A stretch of 64,000 nucleotides of DNA from Streptomyces griseoviridis. GTDB lineage: Bacteria; Actinomycetota; Actinomycetes; Streptomycetales; Streptomycetaceae. Position numbers and translations under genes: made by a program. A model generated the notes under the pieces. That model made no database searches. It was not told the origin of the DNA and worked only from the letters and a program-made list of their open reading frames with translations. The stretch lies in the NCBI RefSeq assembly GCF_005222485.1, contig NZ_CP029078.1, positions 4,491,501 to 4,555,500 of the forward strand. Direction: 5' to 3'. Below are positions 1-8,770 of the stretch, piece by piece (the stretch's first letter is position 1; the number at the start of each line of letters is the position of its first letter).

Positions 1-401
1 GACGGCTCCCGGTGCCGCACCCCCGAACCGAACCGGCGCCCCGAGCGCTCGTTGAACGCCCGGTAGCAGACGACGACTTCGGCGACGCCGGTCGCCACGG
101 CGAGCGCCGCCTGCTGGACCGTCGCGCAGGCCGCGCCGCCGCCGTAGTGGACCCGGGAGAAGAAGGACAGCTCGCCGATCCCGCACGCCTGGGCGACGGT
201 GATCTCCGGGCTGGTGTCCATCGTGAACGTCACCATGCCGTCGACGTCCGCCGCGGTGAGCCCGGCGTCGGCGAGCGCGGCCCGCACCGCCTCCGCCGCC
301 AGCCGCAGCTCGCTGCGCCCCGAGTCCTTGGAGAACTCGGTGGCGCCGATCCCCACGATCGCCGCCCGCCCGCCGAGGCCGTCCCGCCCGCGCGCCCTCA
401 C
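1..401 (-). CDS. Thiolase-fold lipid-transfer protein / Ltp2-like aldolase (5' part only)
   Basis: Minus-strand gene whose N-terminal ~133 residues are in the window; the rest lies beyond the left edge. It starts with GTG at 401, overlapping the stop of the MaoC gene by four bases. The protein opens with a VGIGATEFSKDSGRS segment, then LAAEAVRAALADAGL and HYGGGAACATVQQAALAV, typical of the non-decarboxylating thiolase / SCP-x lipid-transfer family. In M. tuberculosis the equivalent three-gene set is ChsH1, ChsH2 and Ltp2, where Ltp2 performs the retro-aldol step removing the last part of the cholesterol side chain. Neighbour order supports the same role. The actual substrate here is inferred; it could be another acyl-CoA. 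Partial sequence, so active-site completeness cannot be judged. Confidence 0.85.
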   Translation of the reverse strand, partial: MRARGRDGLGGRAAIVGIGATEFSKDSGRSELRLAAEAVRAALADAGLTAADVDGMVTFTMDTSPEITVAQACGIGELSFFSRVHYGGGAACATVQQAALAVATGVAEVVVCYRAFNERSGRRFGSGVRHREP

Positions 402-856
402 CGACGGCCTCCCGACGACGGGACGACGACGGTGGCGGTGCCGGTGACGTGGTGCCCGAGGCCGTTGACCCCGACCACCCGGACGGTCACGACGTCCCGG
501 GCACCGGTTCCGTCGCCTGACCTGCCGGCTCCCTCAGCGCCGTCGGTGTCGGGCGCGACCTCCTCCACCGTCCCGGTCAACACCAGTGTGTCACCGGGGT
601 GGTTGGGGGCGCCGAGTCTGATCGCCAGCCGGCGCAGGACGGTCTCGGGGCCGAAGCGGTCGGTGAGGTAGCGTCCGACCAGGCCGTTGGTCGTGAGGAT
701 GTTCATGAAGATGTCCGGGGAGCCCTTGCTCCTCGCGGCCTCGGCGTCGTGGTGCACGTCCTGGAAGTCCCGGGAGGCCAGGGCCCCGGCGACGATCAGG
801 GTGCGGGTCACGGGTATCTCCAGCGGCGCCAGCGTCTCCCCCGCGCGCACGGTCAT
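398..856 (-). CDS. MaoC-family dehydratase, ChsH1-like
   Basis: 152-residue single hot-dog protein of the MaoC (R)-specific enoyl-CoA hydratase family. The motif SRDFQDVHHDAEAARSKG (residues about 28-45) carries the family's catalytic Asp and His, and FMNILTTNGLVGRY follows. Its start overlaps the stop of the upstream DUF35-containing gene by four bases, and its own stop overlaps the next start, so the three are translationally coupled. In steroid catabolism ChsH1 pairs with the MaoC half of ChsH2 to hydrate a shortened side-chain enoyl-CoA. The pairing is inferred from gene order and family; a generic enoyl-CoA hydratase role remains possible. Confidence 0.85.
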   Translation of the reverse strand: MTVRAGETLAPLEIPVTRTLIVAGALASRDFQDVHHDAEAARSKGSPDIFMNILTTNGLVGRYLTDRFGPETVLRRLAIRLGAPNHPGDTLVLTGTVEEVAPDTDGAEGAGRSGDGTGARDVVTVRVVGVNGLGHHVTGTATVVVPSSGGRR

Positions 857-1800
857 ACCCCCACCGCCTCTCGGACGCGGAACACGGGGAGCGTCAACTC
901 ATCGTCGTAGGAACGGAATTCGACGGCGACGGGCAGGCCGACACGCACCTCGTCGTGCGGCACCCCGACCACGTTGCTGATCATCCGCACGCCCTCCGCC
1001 AACTCGATCAGGGCGACCGCGTAGGGCGGTTCGAAGGCCGGGAACGGCGGATGGTGCATGACGACGTACGAGTAGACCGTGCCCGCGCCGCTCGCCTCGA
1101 CCGGCGTCCACTCCGGGCTGCCGCAGCCACCGCAGCCGGGGAGCCAGGGGAAGCGGAGGGCGGCGCAGGCGGCACAGCGCTGGATGAGGAGGCGGTGGTC
1201 GCGGACGCCCTCCCAGAAACCGGCGTTGTCGCGGTTGACGACGGGCCGGGGCCTGCGGGTGTCCGCGCCGCCGCCCCGCTCCGGACTCGCTTCCCGCGGG
1301 GCGTACTTGAGGATGCGGAAGCGGTGGGTGCCGACCAGGCGGGGGCCGACCCGGACGTCCATCCGGGTCGTGACGAAGTAGCCGGTGCCCAGCTTGGTCG
1401 TCTTGCGCGCGGAGACGGACTCGATGACGGCGTCGAAGCTCACCTCGTCGCCCGGGTGCAGGGGGTGGAGGTACTCCTGCTCGCAGTCGGTGGCGACGAC
1501 GGAGGCGCAGCCGGCGTCGTCGAGGGCGGCGAGCAGTTCGACGTAGGGCCCGGTGCGGCTGTTGCGGCCGTCGAGGCCGGCCATCGTCCAGGCCTGGAGC
1601 ATGGTGGGCGGCGCGACGGCGTCCGGTCCCCGGTAGCCGGGGTGGGCGTCGCCCATCGCCTCGCACCAGTGCCTGATCATGGCCGGGTTGACGGGATCGC
1701 GCCCGCGCCCCGAGACGGCGGCAGGCTGCCCCTCGTACCGCTTGAGCAGCGCGCCGAACGGGTCGTCGACACTCTCGGTTCCTTCTTCGCTCCTCGCCAC
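853..1800 (-). CDS. MaoC-like / DUF35 OB-fold fusion protein, ChsH2-like
   Basis: 315-residue protein with two parts. Residues about 10-165 are a FAS1-like MaoC hot-dog domain (IRHWCEAMGDAHPGY, PPTMLQAW). Residues about 190-312 are a DUF35 domain: a zinc ribbon with Cys pairs (RCAACAALRFPWLPGCGGC), then an OB fold (GTVYSYVVMHHP). This fusion is the architecture of ChsH2, whose DUF35 tail docks the Ltp2 aldolase. It is first in the operon, with a GTG start at 1800 and no strong Shine-Dalgarno; an inverted repeat sits immediately upstream. It probably forms a hydratase-aldolase complex with the two downstream products. Substrate is inferred. Confidence 0.85.
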   Translation of the reverse strand: MARSEEGTESVDDPFGALLKRYEGQPAAVSGRGRDPVNPAMIRHWCEAMGDAHPGYRGPDAVAPPTMLQAWTMAGLDGRNSRTGPYVELLAALDDAGCASVVATDCEQEYLHPLHPGDEVSFDAVIESVSARKTTKLGTGYFVTTRMDVRVGPRLVGTHRFRILKYAPREASPERGGGADTRRPRPVVNRDNAGFWEGVRDHRLLIQRCAACAALRFPWLPGCGGCGSPEWTPVEASGAGTVYSYVVMHHPPFPAFEPPYAVALIELAEGVRMISNVVGVPHDEVRVGLPVAVEFRSYDDELTLPVFRVREAVGV

Positions 1801-1804
1801 GGTT

Positions 1805-1821
1805 TCTGACTGTCCGTCAGA
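1805..1821. promoter_or_regulatory. TCTGAC-N5-GTCAGA inverted repeat (TetR-type operator candidate)
   Basis: Six-base perfect arms separated by five bases, starting five bases upstream of the GTG of the ChsH2-like gene. The position, overlapping the likely transcription start, and the short symmetric arms suit a TetR-family repressor such as those controlling acyl-CoA genes. No regulator gene is in the window, so the binding protein is unknown. Confidence 0.45.
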
Positions 1822-2022
1822 TCTGATGACCTGTCAAGGCATGCCTTTGCGACCGGACATGGGGAGCGCCGCCGCATCTACCGGGGGCGGGGAAGGGGCG
1901 ACGGCAGGGCAAGGAGAGGAGAGGGCGAGAGGGCGGCGGAAACGCCTGTGCGGCGGCGCCGAAGCACCGCCGCACAGACGTGTCACCACCCCACGAAGGA
2001 CACCCCGGCCATCAGGGGCGGC

Positions 2023-2334
2023 TCACCACAGGCGGTTGAAGTGGACGAGCACGTTCTCGTTGCCCTGGTTGACGGCGGTGAAGGCGGAGCCCTTGACCTG
2101 GGCGGTGTTGCTCTGGTTCGAGGCCCCGGAGCCGACCGCGTTCTGCTGTGTGGTCGCCAGGTTGCCGGTGTTGTCGTGGCCGACGCCACTGCCGACGATG
2201 CTCGCGACACCGGCGTTCGATCCGTCGGCCGCGAAGCCACCGTTGTCCGCCGCCGCGACGCCGGTGAACAGGGCGGCTGCGAGCGGGAGGGCGGAGACGG
2301 CGGCGATGACGCGGGCGGTACGGATGCTTGCCAT
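2023..2334 (-). CDS. Small secreted Asn/Gln-rich protein
   Basis: 103 residues. The ATG at 2334 is preceded by a GGAGGAA ribosome site, so the longer upstream reading is unlikely. A Sec signal peptide covers about residues 1-29 (positive n-region, hydrophobic core AAVSALPLAAALFTG, AAA cleavage region). The mature ~74 residues are rich in Asn, Gln, Gly and Ser with little charge and end in NVLVHFNRLW. I know similar short Streptomyces secreted proteins but no function. Composition resembles surface proteins that self-assemble, yet it lacks chaplin and rodlin signatures. It lies divergent from the prim-pol gene. Confidence 0.75.
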   Translation of the reverse strand: MASIRTARVIAAVSALPLAAALFTGVAAADNGGFAADGSNAGVASIVGSGVGHDNTGNLATTQQNAVGSGASNQSNTAQVKGSAFTAVNQGNENVLVHFNRLW

Positions 2335-2679
2335 GTTTCTTCCTCCAGAACCCGGCTGTCGCCGGAAGTACGTCAAGTAAGGCTCTTTCCGAGGCAGTTG
2401 GCCGACCGTCTCGGTGTGTTGCACGACGTCGCGGAATCAGAGTTGCCCACCGCACCCCGATGAACCACCTCGGAAGAGACGATTCCCCCTCAAGTGCTAC
2501 GACAAGTCGATAAACCCTTTTCGCTACCTCTTCCACAGAGACAGGACAGAGGCCGCGTTAACGACCCAAGCGGCACATAGGGTGAACCGTTTCGCCAGAT
2601 CCTGACCGACCCCGGCGGAACCCGGCGCACCGAGACCGCCCCTCTTCCTTTTTTCGAACGTGAGTACGAAAATAAAATC
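2335..2679. other. Divergent intergenic region, no gene seen
   Basis: 345 bases between the secreted-protein gene and the prim-pol gene, noticeably more AT-rich than its surroundings. It should hold both promoters. I find no convincing reading frame and no clear inverted repeat. Confidence 0.6.
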
Positions 2680-3672
2680 ATGGCCACCGACCGGCAGGCC
2701 ACGAGGCCGGCCCTCGCGCACGCCCTGTCAGCCGCGGACCGCGGACTGGCGGTGATCCCCCTGTCCCGAACGAAGCTCCCGGCACTCCGCTCACCCCACC
2801 GGGAGGAGACCGGGGACGGAGGGGGAGGCGAAGGTGGAGACCGGGGCCGGGGCGAAGGTGGGGGTGGGCGCCGAGGCGAAAGTGGGGGCCATGGCCGGGG
2901 CGAAGGTGGGGGCCGGGGCGAGGGCGTCGCCCGGCCCGCCCGGCCCTGTCACGGTGAGTGCGGGCGTCCCGGGCACGGGGTGTACGACGCCTCGACCGAC
3001 CCGGCCCGCATCCGGGCGCTGTTCGCCGCGGCGCCCTGGGCGACCGGCTACGGCATCGCGTGCGGGCTGCCCCCGCACCACCTCATCGGCGTCGACCTGG
3101 ACACGAAGCCCGGCACGGACGCGTCGGCGAACCTGCGCGCGCTGGCGCGGCGCCACCTGTTCACGATCCCCGAGACGGTGGTCGTCCTGACCCCGAGCGG
3201 TGGCCGCCACCTCTGGCTCACCGGCCCAGCGGACGCCGTCGTCCCCAACTCGGCGGGCCGGCTGGCCCCCGGCATCGACATCAGGGGCGCGGGCGGCTAC
3301 CTGGTGGGCCCAGGCTCCCGTACGGACCACGGCGTCTACAGCACGGCACCGGGCACGGACCGGCTGGCTCCCGCGCCCTGCCCGGTCCCCCTCCTGCGGC
3401 TCCTGCTGCCCCCGCCGCGCCCGCTCCACCCGAGGTCGGCACCGGCGGACGGCGGCTACCACGGGCAGGGCCTGGTCCAGTTCGTACGGTCGGCGCGGCC
3501 CGGCCAACGCAACACCCGCCTCTTCTGGGCGGCGTGCCGCGCCTACGAGAACGGCATCGGCCCGTCCCTGACCGGCCCCCTCCTGGACGCGGCCCGCGCG
3601 ACGGGCCTGACCGAGCGGGAGGCCAGGGGGACGATCGCGTCGGCGGCACGGATGACGGGACACCGGGGGTAG
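2680..3672 (+). CDS. Bifunctional primase/polymerase (prim-pol) N-domain protein
   Basis: 330 residues, matching the stand-alone prim-pol proteins annotated in actinomycetes. The N-terminal segment ALSAADRGLAVIPL precedes a Cys-containing stretch (CHGECGRPGHGVYDAS). The core has GYGIACGLPPHHLIGVDLDTKPG with the acidic metal-binding pair, then TPSGGRHLWLTG and GIDIRGAGGYLVGPGS. Between about residues 45 and 85 lies a low-complexity Gly/Glu/Arg insert from a short repeat, probably a disordered loop produced by slippage. No helicase or phage gene is adjacent, so replication of a mobile element is not supported. Function in the host is unknown. Confidence 0.8.
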   Translation: MATDRQATRPALAHALSAADRGLAVIPLSRTKLPALRSPHREETGDGGGGEGGDRGRGEGGGGRRGESGGHGRGEGGGRGEGVARPARPCHGECGRPGHGVYDASTDPARIRALFAAAPWATGYGIACGLPPHHLIGVDLDTKPGTDASANLRALARRHLFTIPETVVVLTPSGGRHLWLTGPADAVVPNSAGRLAPGIDIRGAGGYLVGPGSRTDHGVYSTAPGTDRLAPAPCPVPLLRLLLPPPRPLHPRSAPADGGYHGQGLVQFVRSARPGQRNTRLFWAACRAYENGIGPSLTGPLLDAARATGLTEREARGTIASAARMTGHRG

Positions 3673-3834
3673 GAGATCAGGACAGGGCCGGGGACAGGAC
3701 TGAAGCCACGGACCCGGGGACAGCCCGGGTGAGGGGCTGTGCCGGAAGGCCGACCAGGCCGCCGCGGCACCTCCCACGGCCGACGGAACGCGCGTCGGCG
3801 TGCTCCGGCCGGTCGCCCCGGTCGCCCCCGGTGG

Positions 3835-4572
3835 TCACCCGGAGGTGCGGCGGAGGACGAGCGTGAGGAAGCCGAAGCTGTCGCGGTAGCCGCGCAGCCA
3901 CTGGGAGCGGTGGGTGGTGGCGGCGTCGAGGACGTCGGCGCTGTCGGGGTCGTCGGGGTGGTCGAGCGCCCACGTCGCCAGGGAGCCGGTGTGGCACCAC
4001 TCGAAGTCGTCGAGTTCCTGACGGGTGCTGATGTGCCCGAAGACCGGGGTCCAGCCGTGGGCGACGACGTGGTCCACGGTGGTCGCCAGGTCCTCGTACT
4101 CGCCCAGCACCTCGCGTGCCGCGGTGGTGGGTTCGCGCTCCCAGTAGGCGTCGCCGACCAGGACCAGGCCACCGGGGGCGAGATGGCCGCGGGCGGCGTC
4201 GAGGGTGGGCAGGAGTCCGCCGAAGGCATGGGCGGCACCGACGCTGAGCACGGCGTCGAAACGCCCGTCGGACGCGAACTCCGCGGCGTCCTGGTGGTGG
4301 AGGACGAGCCGCCGCTCGACGCCCAGAGCGGCCGCCTCCTTCCGGGCCTTCGCGAGAGCCTGGGCCGAGTTGTCGACGCCCACGGCGGTCACGTCGGGAT
4401 GCTCGACCAGAGTCCGCAACAGCCAGGCCGCCTCACCGCAGCCGAGGTCGAGCACGTGTGCGTCGCCCCGGCCGACGGTCCGACGGAGCAGCCGGCGCAC
4501 CGACTCGTCGTCGAGCGGGCTGTTGACGGGGTGGTCGGCGTGCGCCAGCTGAGAGATCTTGTCCCGGTCCAT
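3835..4572 (-). CDS. Class I SAM-dependent methyltransferase
   Basis: 245 residues from the ATG at 4572 (MDRDKISQLAHADHPV); the longer frame upstream has poor coding character. Motif I is VLDLGCGEAAWLL, followed by VGVDNS with the acidic residue binding the ribose of SAM, and DAVLSVGAAHAFGG. The C-terminal part HRSQWLRGYRDSFGFLTLVLRR is typical of this Streptomyces family. It is convergent with the prim-pol gene. Substrate cannot be deduced. Confidence 0.85.
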   Translation of the reverse strand: MDRDKISQLAHADHPVNSPLDDESVRRLLRRTVGRGDAHVLDLGCGEAAWLLRTLVEHPDVTAVGVDNSAQALAKARKEAAALGVERRLVLHHQDAAEFASDGRFDAVLSVGAAHAFGGLLPTLDAARGHLAPGGLVLVGDAYWEREPTTAAREVLGEYEDLATTVDHVVAHGWTPVFGHISTRQELDDFEWCHTGSLATWALDHPDDPDSADVLDAATTHRSQWLRGYRDSFGFLTLVLRRTSG

Positions 4573-4763
4573 GGCGCGCAGCCTGACAGCGCCGCCCGCC
4601 CGCCGCACCCGCTTTACCCGCCACCGGACGGAGACCGGGCGACGGCACCCTGACCCTGTCCCGCGTGCGAGGCCCGGAGGCGGTGCGGATCGACGCCGGT
4701 CAACGTGACCGGGCGGAAGCGCACCGGTGATGACCTGGGGTGCGCACCTTCGAGCTGTCCTGG

Positions 4764-5288
4764 CTACATGTGCGGGACGTCCCACGACCGAGGTCGCACG
4801 TCCGGTGCCCACTCGGGCCGGTAGTCCGGATGGTCCGCGTAGGGCAGTGCGAGCAGTCTCAGCACCGCGTCGTTGCCGAAGGCCCCGTCCGGGCGCTCGT
4901 CGATGGCCCGTGCGTGGCGCTCGCAGATGACATCAGGGTCGTACTCATCCCCGTAGGGATCGAAGTGGACGCTGTTGGTGCAGGGGTGGCCCGGATGGGG
5001 ATCAGTGGCGTCGGGCCGGTACTTGTCGAGGATGCCGAGCTTGGCCCGCACCTCGCGACGGACCCGAGCCGGGTTGTGGCGGGCTATGTGAAGGGCCTCC
5101 AGGTGGTCGGGGACGCCGGTGTCGGGGACCACGATCCAGCCGGTCGACTTCTCCTCGATCGGCCCCTCCTGCCCAAGCCGCCCGCGCATCAGCCACTCGC
5201 CTCCGCCGTGCGTAGCCACCGCCATCTCGGCGAAGGCGTCGTCCTCATCGAGTCGGGCACGCAGGAAATCGACCAAGTCGTCATTCAC
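4764..5288 (-). CDS. DUF6221 family protein
   Basis: 174 residues. The opening MNDDLVDFLRARLDEDDAFAE and the later block CERHARAIDERPDGAFGNDAVLRLLALPYADHPDY are the hallmarks of DUF6221, a family common in Streptomyces chromosomes and phages. No enzymatic motif or membrane segment is visible. It stands alone with about 150-190 bases of non-coding DNA on each side. Function unknown. Confidence 0.85.
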   Translation of the reverse strand: MNDDLVDFLRARLDEDDAFAEMAVATHGGGEWLMRGRLGQEGPIEEKSTGWIVVPDTGVPDHLEALHIARHNPARVRREVRAKLGILDKYRPDATDPHPGHPCTNSVHFDPYGDEYDPDVICERHARAIDERPDGAFGNDAVLRLLALPYADHPDYRPEWAPDVRPRSWDVPHM

Positions 5289-5434
5289 GTGCTACTCCCG
5301 GGCAGGCGTGCAGCGGCCCGGCAGAGTTTAGCCAGCGAGCCCCGCGGCCGGAGCCCTGTCGACAGGGAAGACGCGAAGGCCCGCCCGCCTGAAAGGCATC
5401 AACACCCTGCCCCCTGCCCCTGCCCCACTCAAGA

Positions 5435-6133
5435 TCACGCCAGCCCTGCCGCGATGGCGCGGCGGACGGCGTCGGCGCGGTCCTGGATGCCGGTCTTGGC
5501 GAACAGGTTGTTGATGTGGGTCTTGACCGTGGCCTCGCTGATGAAGAGGTTCTCGGCGATGGCCCGGTTGGGCAGGCCCCGGCCGATGAGGGTGAGCACC
5601 TCGCGTTCGCGGCGGGTGAGGTCGGGCGGGAGCGGCTGCGCGTCGGCCGTGGGGCGGGTGCGGACGGTGGCCAGGAGGCGGTTCTGCACCTCGTGGTCGA
5701 GCACGGACTGTCCCGCTGCGGCGGCCCGGATCGCGCGGACGATGTCCTGACGTCCCGCGTTCTTCGTCAGATAGCCGCGGGCGCCGGCGCTCAGGGCGGC
5801 CAGGATCGAGTCGTCGTCGGCGAAGGTGGTCAGCACGACCACGGCCGTACCCGGGTGCTCCTCGCTCAGCCGGCGAGTGGTCTCGATCCCGTCCATCACC
5901 GGCATGCGCAGGTCCATCAGGACGACGTCGACCGGCGCGGCGGCCACGGCGGCGAGCACCTCGGTGCCGTCGGCGGCGGCGGCCACGACGTCGATGTCCG
6001 CGGTCATGTCGAGCACCGCGGCCAGCGGCTCGCGGACGGCGGCCTGGTCGTCGGCGACGACCACCCTCAGCGTGCGCTCGGCGGGCGGGTCCTGCGGGGC
6101 GGGTGGCTCCTGGGCCGGTTCGTTCGTCGTCAT
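5435..6133 (-). CDS. NarL/LuxR-family response regulator
   Basis: 232 residues. The receiver domain spans about 21-140 with the acidic pair DD (28-29), phospho-acceptor Asp74 (VLMDLRMPVMDG), Thr in VVLTTFAD and Lys in YLTKNAG. The C-terminal LuxR helix-turn-helix (about 165-230) contains LTRREREVLTLIGRGLPNRAIAENL and ATVKTHINNLFAKTG. An extra ~20-residue Pro/Glu-rich N-terminus precedes the receiver. Its ATG overlaps the stop of the histidine kinase by four bases, so it is its cognate partner. Target genes are unknown; the neighbouring membrane protein is a candidate. Confidence 0.95.
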   Translation of the reverse strand: MTTNEPAQEPPAPQDPPAERTLRVVVADDQAAVREPLAAVLDMTADIDVVAAAADGTEVLAAVAAAPVDVVLMDLRMPVMDGIETTRRLSEEHPGTAVVVLTTFADDDSILAALSAGARGYLTKNAGRQDIVRAIRAAAAGQSVLDHEVQNRLLATVRTRPTADAQPLPPDLTRREREVLTLIGRGLPNRAIAENLFISEATVKTHINNLFAKTGIQDRADAVRRAIAAGLA

Positions 6134-7320
6134 CCTCGGATCACTGCCTCCACCTGCCAGCCGCCCCGGTCCTCTCCCTCGGTGAGGGGACCCGCGGTGA
6201 GGGTGCCGCCCAGCAGGGCGACGCGTTCGCGCATTCCTATCAGCCCCATGCCGCTGCCGACGCCCGCGCTCGGCTCACCGGTCGGGGGTCCGTTGCGGAC
6301 GGTGAGGGTCGTCGACGCGGTGTCGAACGTCAACTCCACCGCGATCTCGGCCCCGGGAGCGTGCCGGGCCGCGTTGGTCAGCGCCTCCTGCGCGATGCGC
6401 AGCACGTTCTGGGTGACCTGCGCCGGCAGTTCGCGGACGGTCCCGGTGACGGTCAGCGCCTCCCGGTGGCCGGACGACTCGATCATGGCGGTCAGGCTCT
6501 CGAGCAGTGGCAGAGAGTCCTCGCGCAACGCGTGCACGGTCCACTGGGCCTGCTTCAGGCTCTCCTTGACGAGGCTCTGCGCCGTGTTGTGCGCGGCGCG
6601 GACCTTCTCCAGGTCACCGGTGTCGATCAGGGCGTCCGCCAGCTCCAGGTGCATGTTGATCCCGGCCAGTGAGTGCGCCAGCACATCGTGGACGTCCCGG
6701 GCGATGCGGCCGCGTTCGGTGAGCACGGCCGTCCGCGCCTCGGCCCGCGCGGCCCGCTCGGCGGACTCGGCGGCCTGGAGCTTCGCCTCCACCGCCTGCT
6801 GCTTGCTGCGGCCCAGGATTCCGGCCACCACCGGGATACCCGTGCTGAGGCCGAAGGTCCACGTCATGACCTGGTGGTCGGGGCCGACGTAGAAGTAGAA
6901 GACAGCGCCGCACAGCAGGCTGGAGAGGGCCGCGACCGCCAGGGCCTGCTTGAGGGGGAGCCGGTAGCCGGCGTGGCCGACGAGGAAGTAGGCGAAGAGG
7001 TAGCCGGAGCCGGCGTCGCTCACTTCGAGCAGGGCGGCCGACGCCACGACACCGGCGGTCAGCCAGAGGAGCGCGGCCCGGGGCGGGAGGTCGGGCGGCA
7101 GATGCCTGGCGAGCAGGGCGGCGGAGTTGACCACCAGCAGGGCGACCACGGCCAGGCCCTGACCGCTGACGCCCACCGGCCGGACGGTGGCGACGGCGAT
7201 GGCGACGATCAGCAGGGTGACGGCCCACTGGAGACCGGCGTCGTAGCGGAGCACGGCCCGAGGGCCGGGCTCCCGTTCGGAAGCCGGCCCGGGGAGTGAG
7301 GGGTTGTCGTAGGCGGACAC
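6130..7320 (-). CDS. NarL-type sensor histidine kinase
   Basis: 396 residues from the GTG at 7320 (VSAYDNPSLPG); the longer frame upstream runs into another gene. About six hydrophobic segments fill residues 30-165, then a coiled stretch rich in Ala/Glu. The HisKA_3 box ERGRIARDVHDVLAHSLAGINMHLE holds the phosphorylated His. The HATPase_c domain has RIAQEALTNAARHAPGA and GMGLIGMRERV. It is translationally coupled to the response regulator. The signal is unknown; the sensor appears purely membrane-embedded. Confidence 0.93.
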   Translation of the reverse strand: MSAYDNPSLPGPASEREPGPRAVLRYDAGLQWAVTLLIVAIAVATVRPVGVSGQGLAVVALLVVNSAALLARHLPPDLPPRAALLWLTAGVVASAALLEVSDAGSGYLFAYFLVGHAGYRLPLKQALAVAALSSLLCGAVFYFYVGPDHQVMTWTFGLSTGIPVVAGILGRSKQQAVEAKLQAAESAERAARAEARTAVLTERGRIARDVHDVLAHSLAGINMHLELADALIDTGDLEKVRAAHNTAQSLVKESLKQAQWTVHALREDSLPLLESLTAMIESSGHREALTVTGTVRELPAQVTQNVLRIAQEALTNAARHAPGAEIAVELTFDTASTTLTVRNGPPTGEPSAGVGSGMGLIGMRERVALLGGTLTAGPLTEGEDRGGWQVEAVIRG

Positions 7321-7340
7321 GGCGCGACGATAACCCGGAC

Positions 7341-7889
7341 TCAGACCGACCGGTCCGCGGCGACCGCGGCGCGCGGTCCGGCCGCGACCGGCTGCCGCTG
7401 CTCCCGGGTGGCCATGCGGCCACGGAGGAATATGGTGCCCAGCCGCGTGACCACCTCGGTGAGCGCCATCAGCACGAACGCGGCCACCCACGCGTCCCCC
7501 GTGGTGATCTGGTGGGCCAGGCTGAAGCGGGCCACGTCGTCGGCGCCACCGTGGTCGACCCACAGCTGGAACCCCATCCGCGCCCCCATGCCCAGCACCC
7601 ACAGGGCCGCGGAGACGGCGCCCGCCTTGATGAACAGATGCGTGCCGACCTGGCGTACACGGGTGTACACGCCACCCGCGATGCCGAGGGCCGCCCCGAC
7701 GGCGACGAGCGCGCCGATCAGCACCAGGTCGTTGCCGGCCGTGGGCACGCTGTCCAGATAACTGTGCGCGACGAACGCCACGATCCCCAGCGGGATCAGA
7801 TACGTCTTGGCATCCAGCCGGTCCTCCCGCAACTGCCGGAAGACGACGAGGAGAAGGGCGATGTCAGTGATCCAGTCGGTCGTTGTCAT
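7341..7889 (-). CDS. DUF1453-type multi-pass membrane protein
   Basis: 182 residues from the ATG at 7889 (MTTTDWITDIALLL). Five hydrophobic stretches are visible, separated by short charged loops, with FRQLREDRLDAKTYLIPLGIVAF near the N-terminus as in DUF1453/CcdC-like proteins. It ends 21 bases before the histidine kinase start, so the three genes probably form one operon. It may be an accessory or the target of the two-component system; function unknown. Confidence 0.8.
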   Translation of the reverse strand: MTTTDWITDIALLLVVFRQLREDRLDAKTYLIPLGIVAFVAHSYLDSVPTAGNDLVLIGALVAVGAALGIAGGVYTRVRQVGTHLFIKAGAVSAALWVLGMGARMGFQLWVDHGGADDVARFSLAHQITTGDAWVAAFVLMALTEVVTRLGTIFLRGRMATREQRQPVAAGPRAAVAADRSV

Positions 7890-8024
7890 GCAACAAGCCT
7901 GCTCGCCCGCCCCCGTCCACACCTGGACCCGTGGGTGGAACTACGGGTGGAGTTCGGGGGGGCGCTCGGGTGGACAGCGAGCGGGGGGGCGGGGGGCGGG
8001 GGGGCGGGCCGTCGGGGGGCTGAT

Positions 8025-8190
8025 GACGTCGACGTCGTCGGCGGCGAGCGGGGGCGGCCGGGGGACGACCCGGGGGACGGCGGACGTCGATGGTGGCGAG
8101 CGGGGCGGGCCGGGGGACGACCCAGGGGGCCGCGGACGGCGTCGGCGGCGACCGGGGGCGGCCGGGGAGAGGGCGGACGTCGTCGCGCCT
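8025..8190. repeat. Degenerate ~52-bp GC-rich tandem repeat, about three copies
   Basis: Three decaying copies of a unit that begins GGCGAGCGGGGGCGG and contains GGGGACGACC, at about 8042, 8094 and 8147, with partial copies before. No coding role is credible. The array lies upstream of truncated genes, at one edge of the scar that ends at tRNA-Ser. Confidence 0.8.
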
Positions 8191-8214
8191 GCCGGTCGTG
8201 CGATGCCGGACGCC

Positions 8215-8657
8215 CAGAGACGGCGGTACACCTGGTCCGGGAGGCGCAGCGGCTCGGCGGACAGAAGAGTGTCCCCTCGCCCGCGGACGTGGCTGTACGC
8301 GGCGGAGGCGGAGATCTGCGCCCGAGCCGGGCTCGCGGACGACTGCGACCAGGCCCTCGATCGGGCGATGCGGCACCTGCCCGCCGGCGAAGACGCCCGC
8401 GATCCCGACATGCTGAGCATTTTCCTCAACGAGGGCCACCTCACCAGATGGCGCGGAAGCGCCCTGGCCCTGATCGGCGACGCCGAAGCGGTGAACAGCC
8501 TCTACACCGCGCTGGACACGACCGACCCCACGTTCATCAGAGCATCAGCGGGACTGCACTGCGACCTGGCCCAGGCGCACTGGGCCCGCGGCGAGTACGG
8601 CGAGGCGCAGAAGCACCTCCGCAAGGCCCGACTGGTGGCGAGCCGCACCGGATCGGT
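8215..8657 (+). pseudogene. C-terminal TPR fragment of an XRE-type regulator
   Basis: Plus-strand remnant without a start or DNA-binding domain. Readable protein includes RTWLYAAEAEICARAG, DQALDRAMRHLPAGEDARD, LARW-type GHLTRWRGSALALIGDAEAV and DLAQAHWARGEYGEAQKH, the C-terminal TPR half of helix-turn-helix regulators common in Streptomyces. A frame change near 8270 separates an upstream piece (HLVREAQRLGGQ). It stops at about 8657, where a truncated NUDIX gene on the other strand begins. Confidence 0.75.
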
Positions 8658-8770
8658 ACGGCTCGCCACATCATCAGGACGCGATCCTGGTCGTCGATGA
8701 CCGCGGCGATGGCCGCGTGGTGGAGCTTCACCACGTGGTGCTCGAAGACCCAAGCTCCGAGCTTCAGCCG
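8658..8770 (-). pseudogene. N-terminal fragment of a NUDIX hydrolase
   Basis: About 35 codons on the minus strand reading LGAWVFEHHVVKLHHAAIA and AVIDDQDRVLMMWR, the first strand of a Streptomyces NUDIX domain. The catalytic NUDIX box is absent because the sequence ends abruptly at about 8658. It abuts the truncated regulator fragment tail to tail, suggesting a deletion that fused two convergent genes. Confidence 0.65.
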
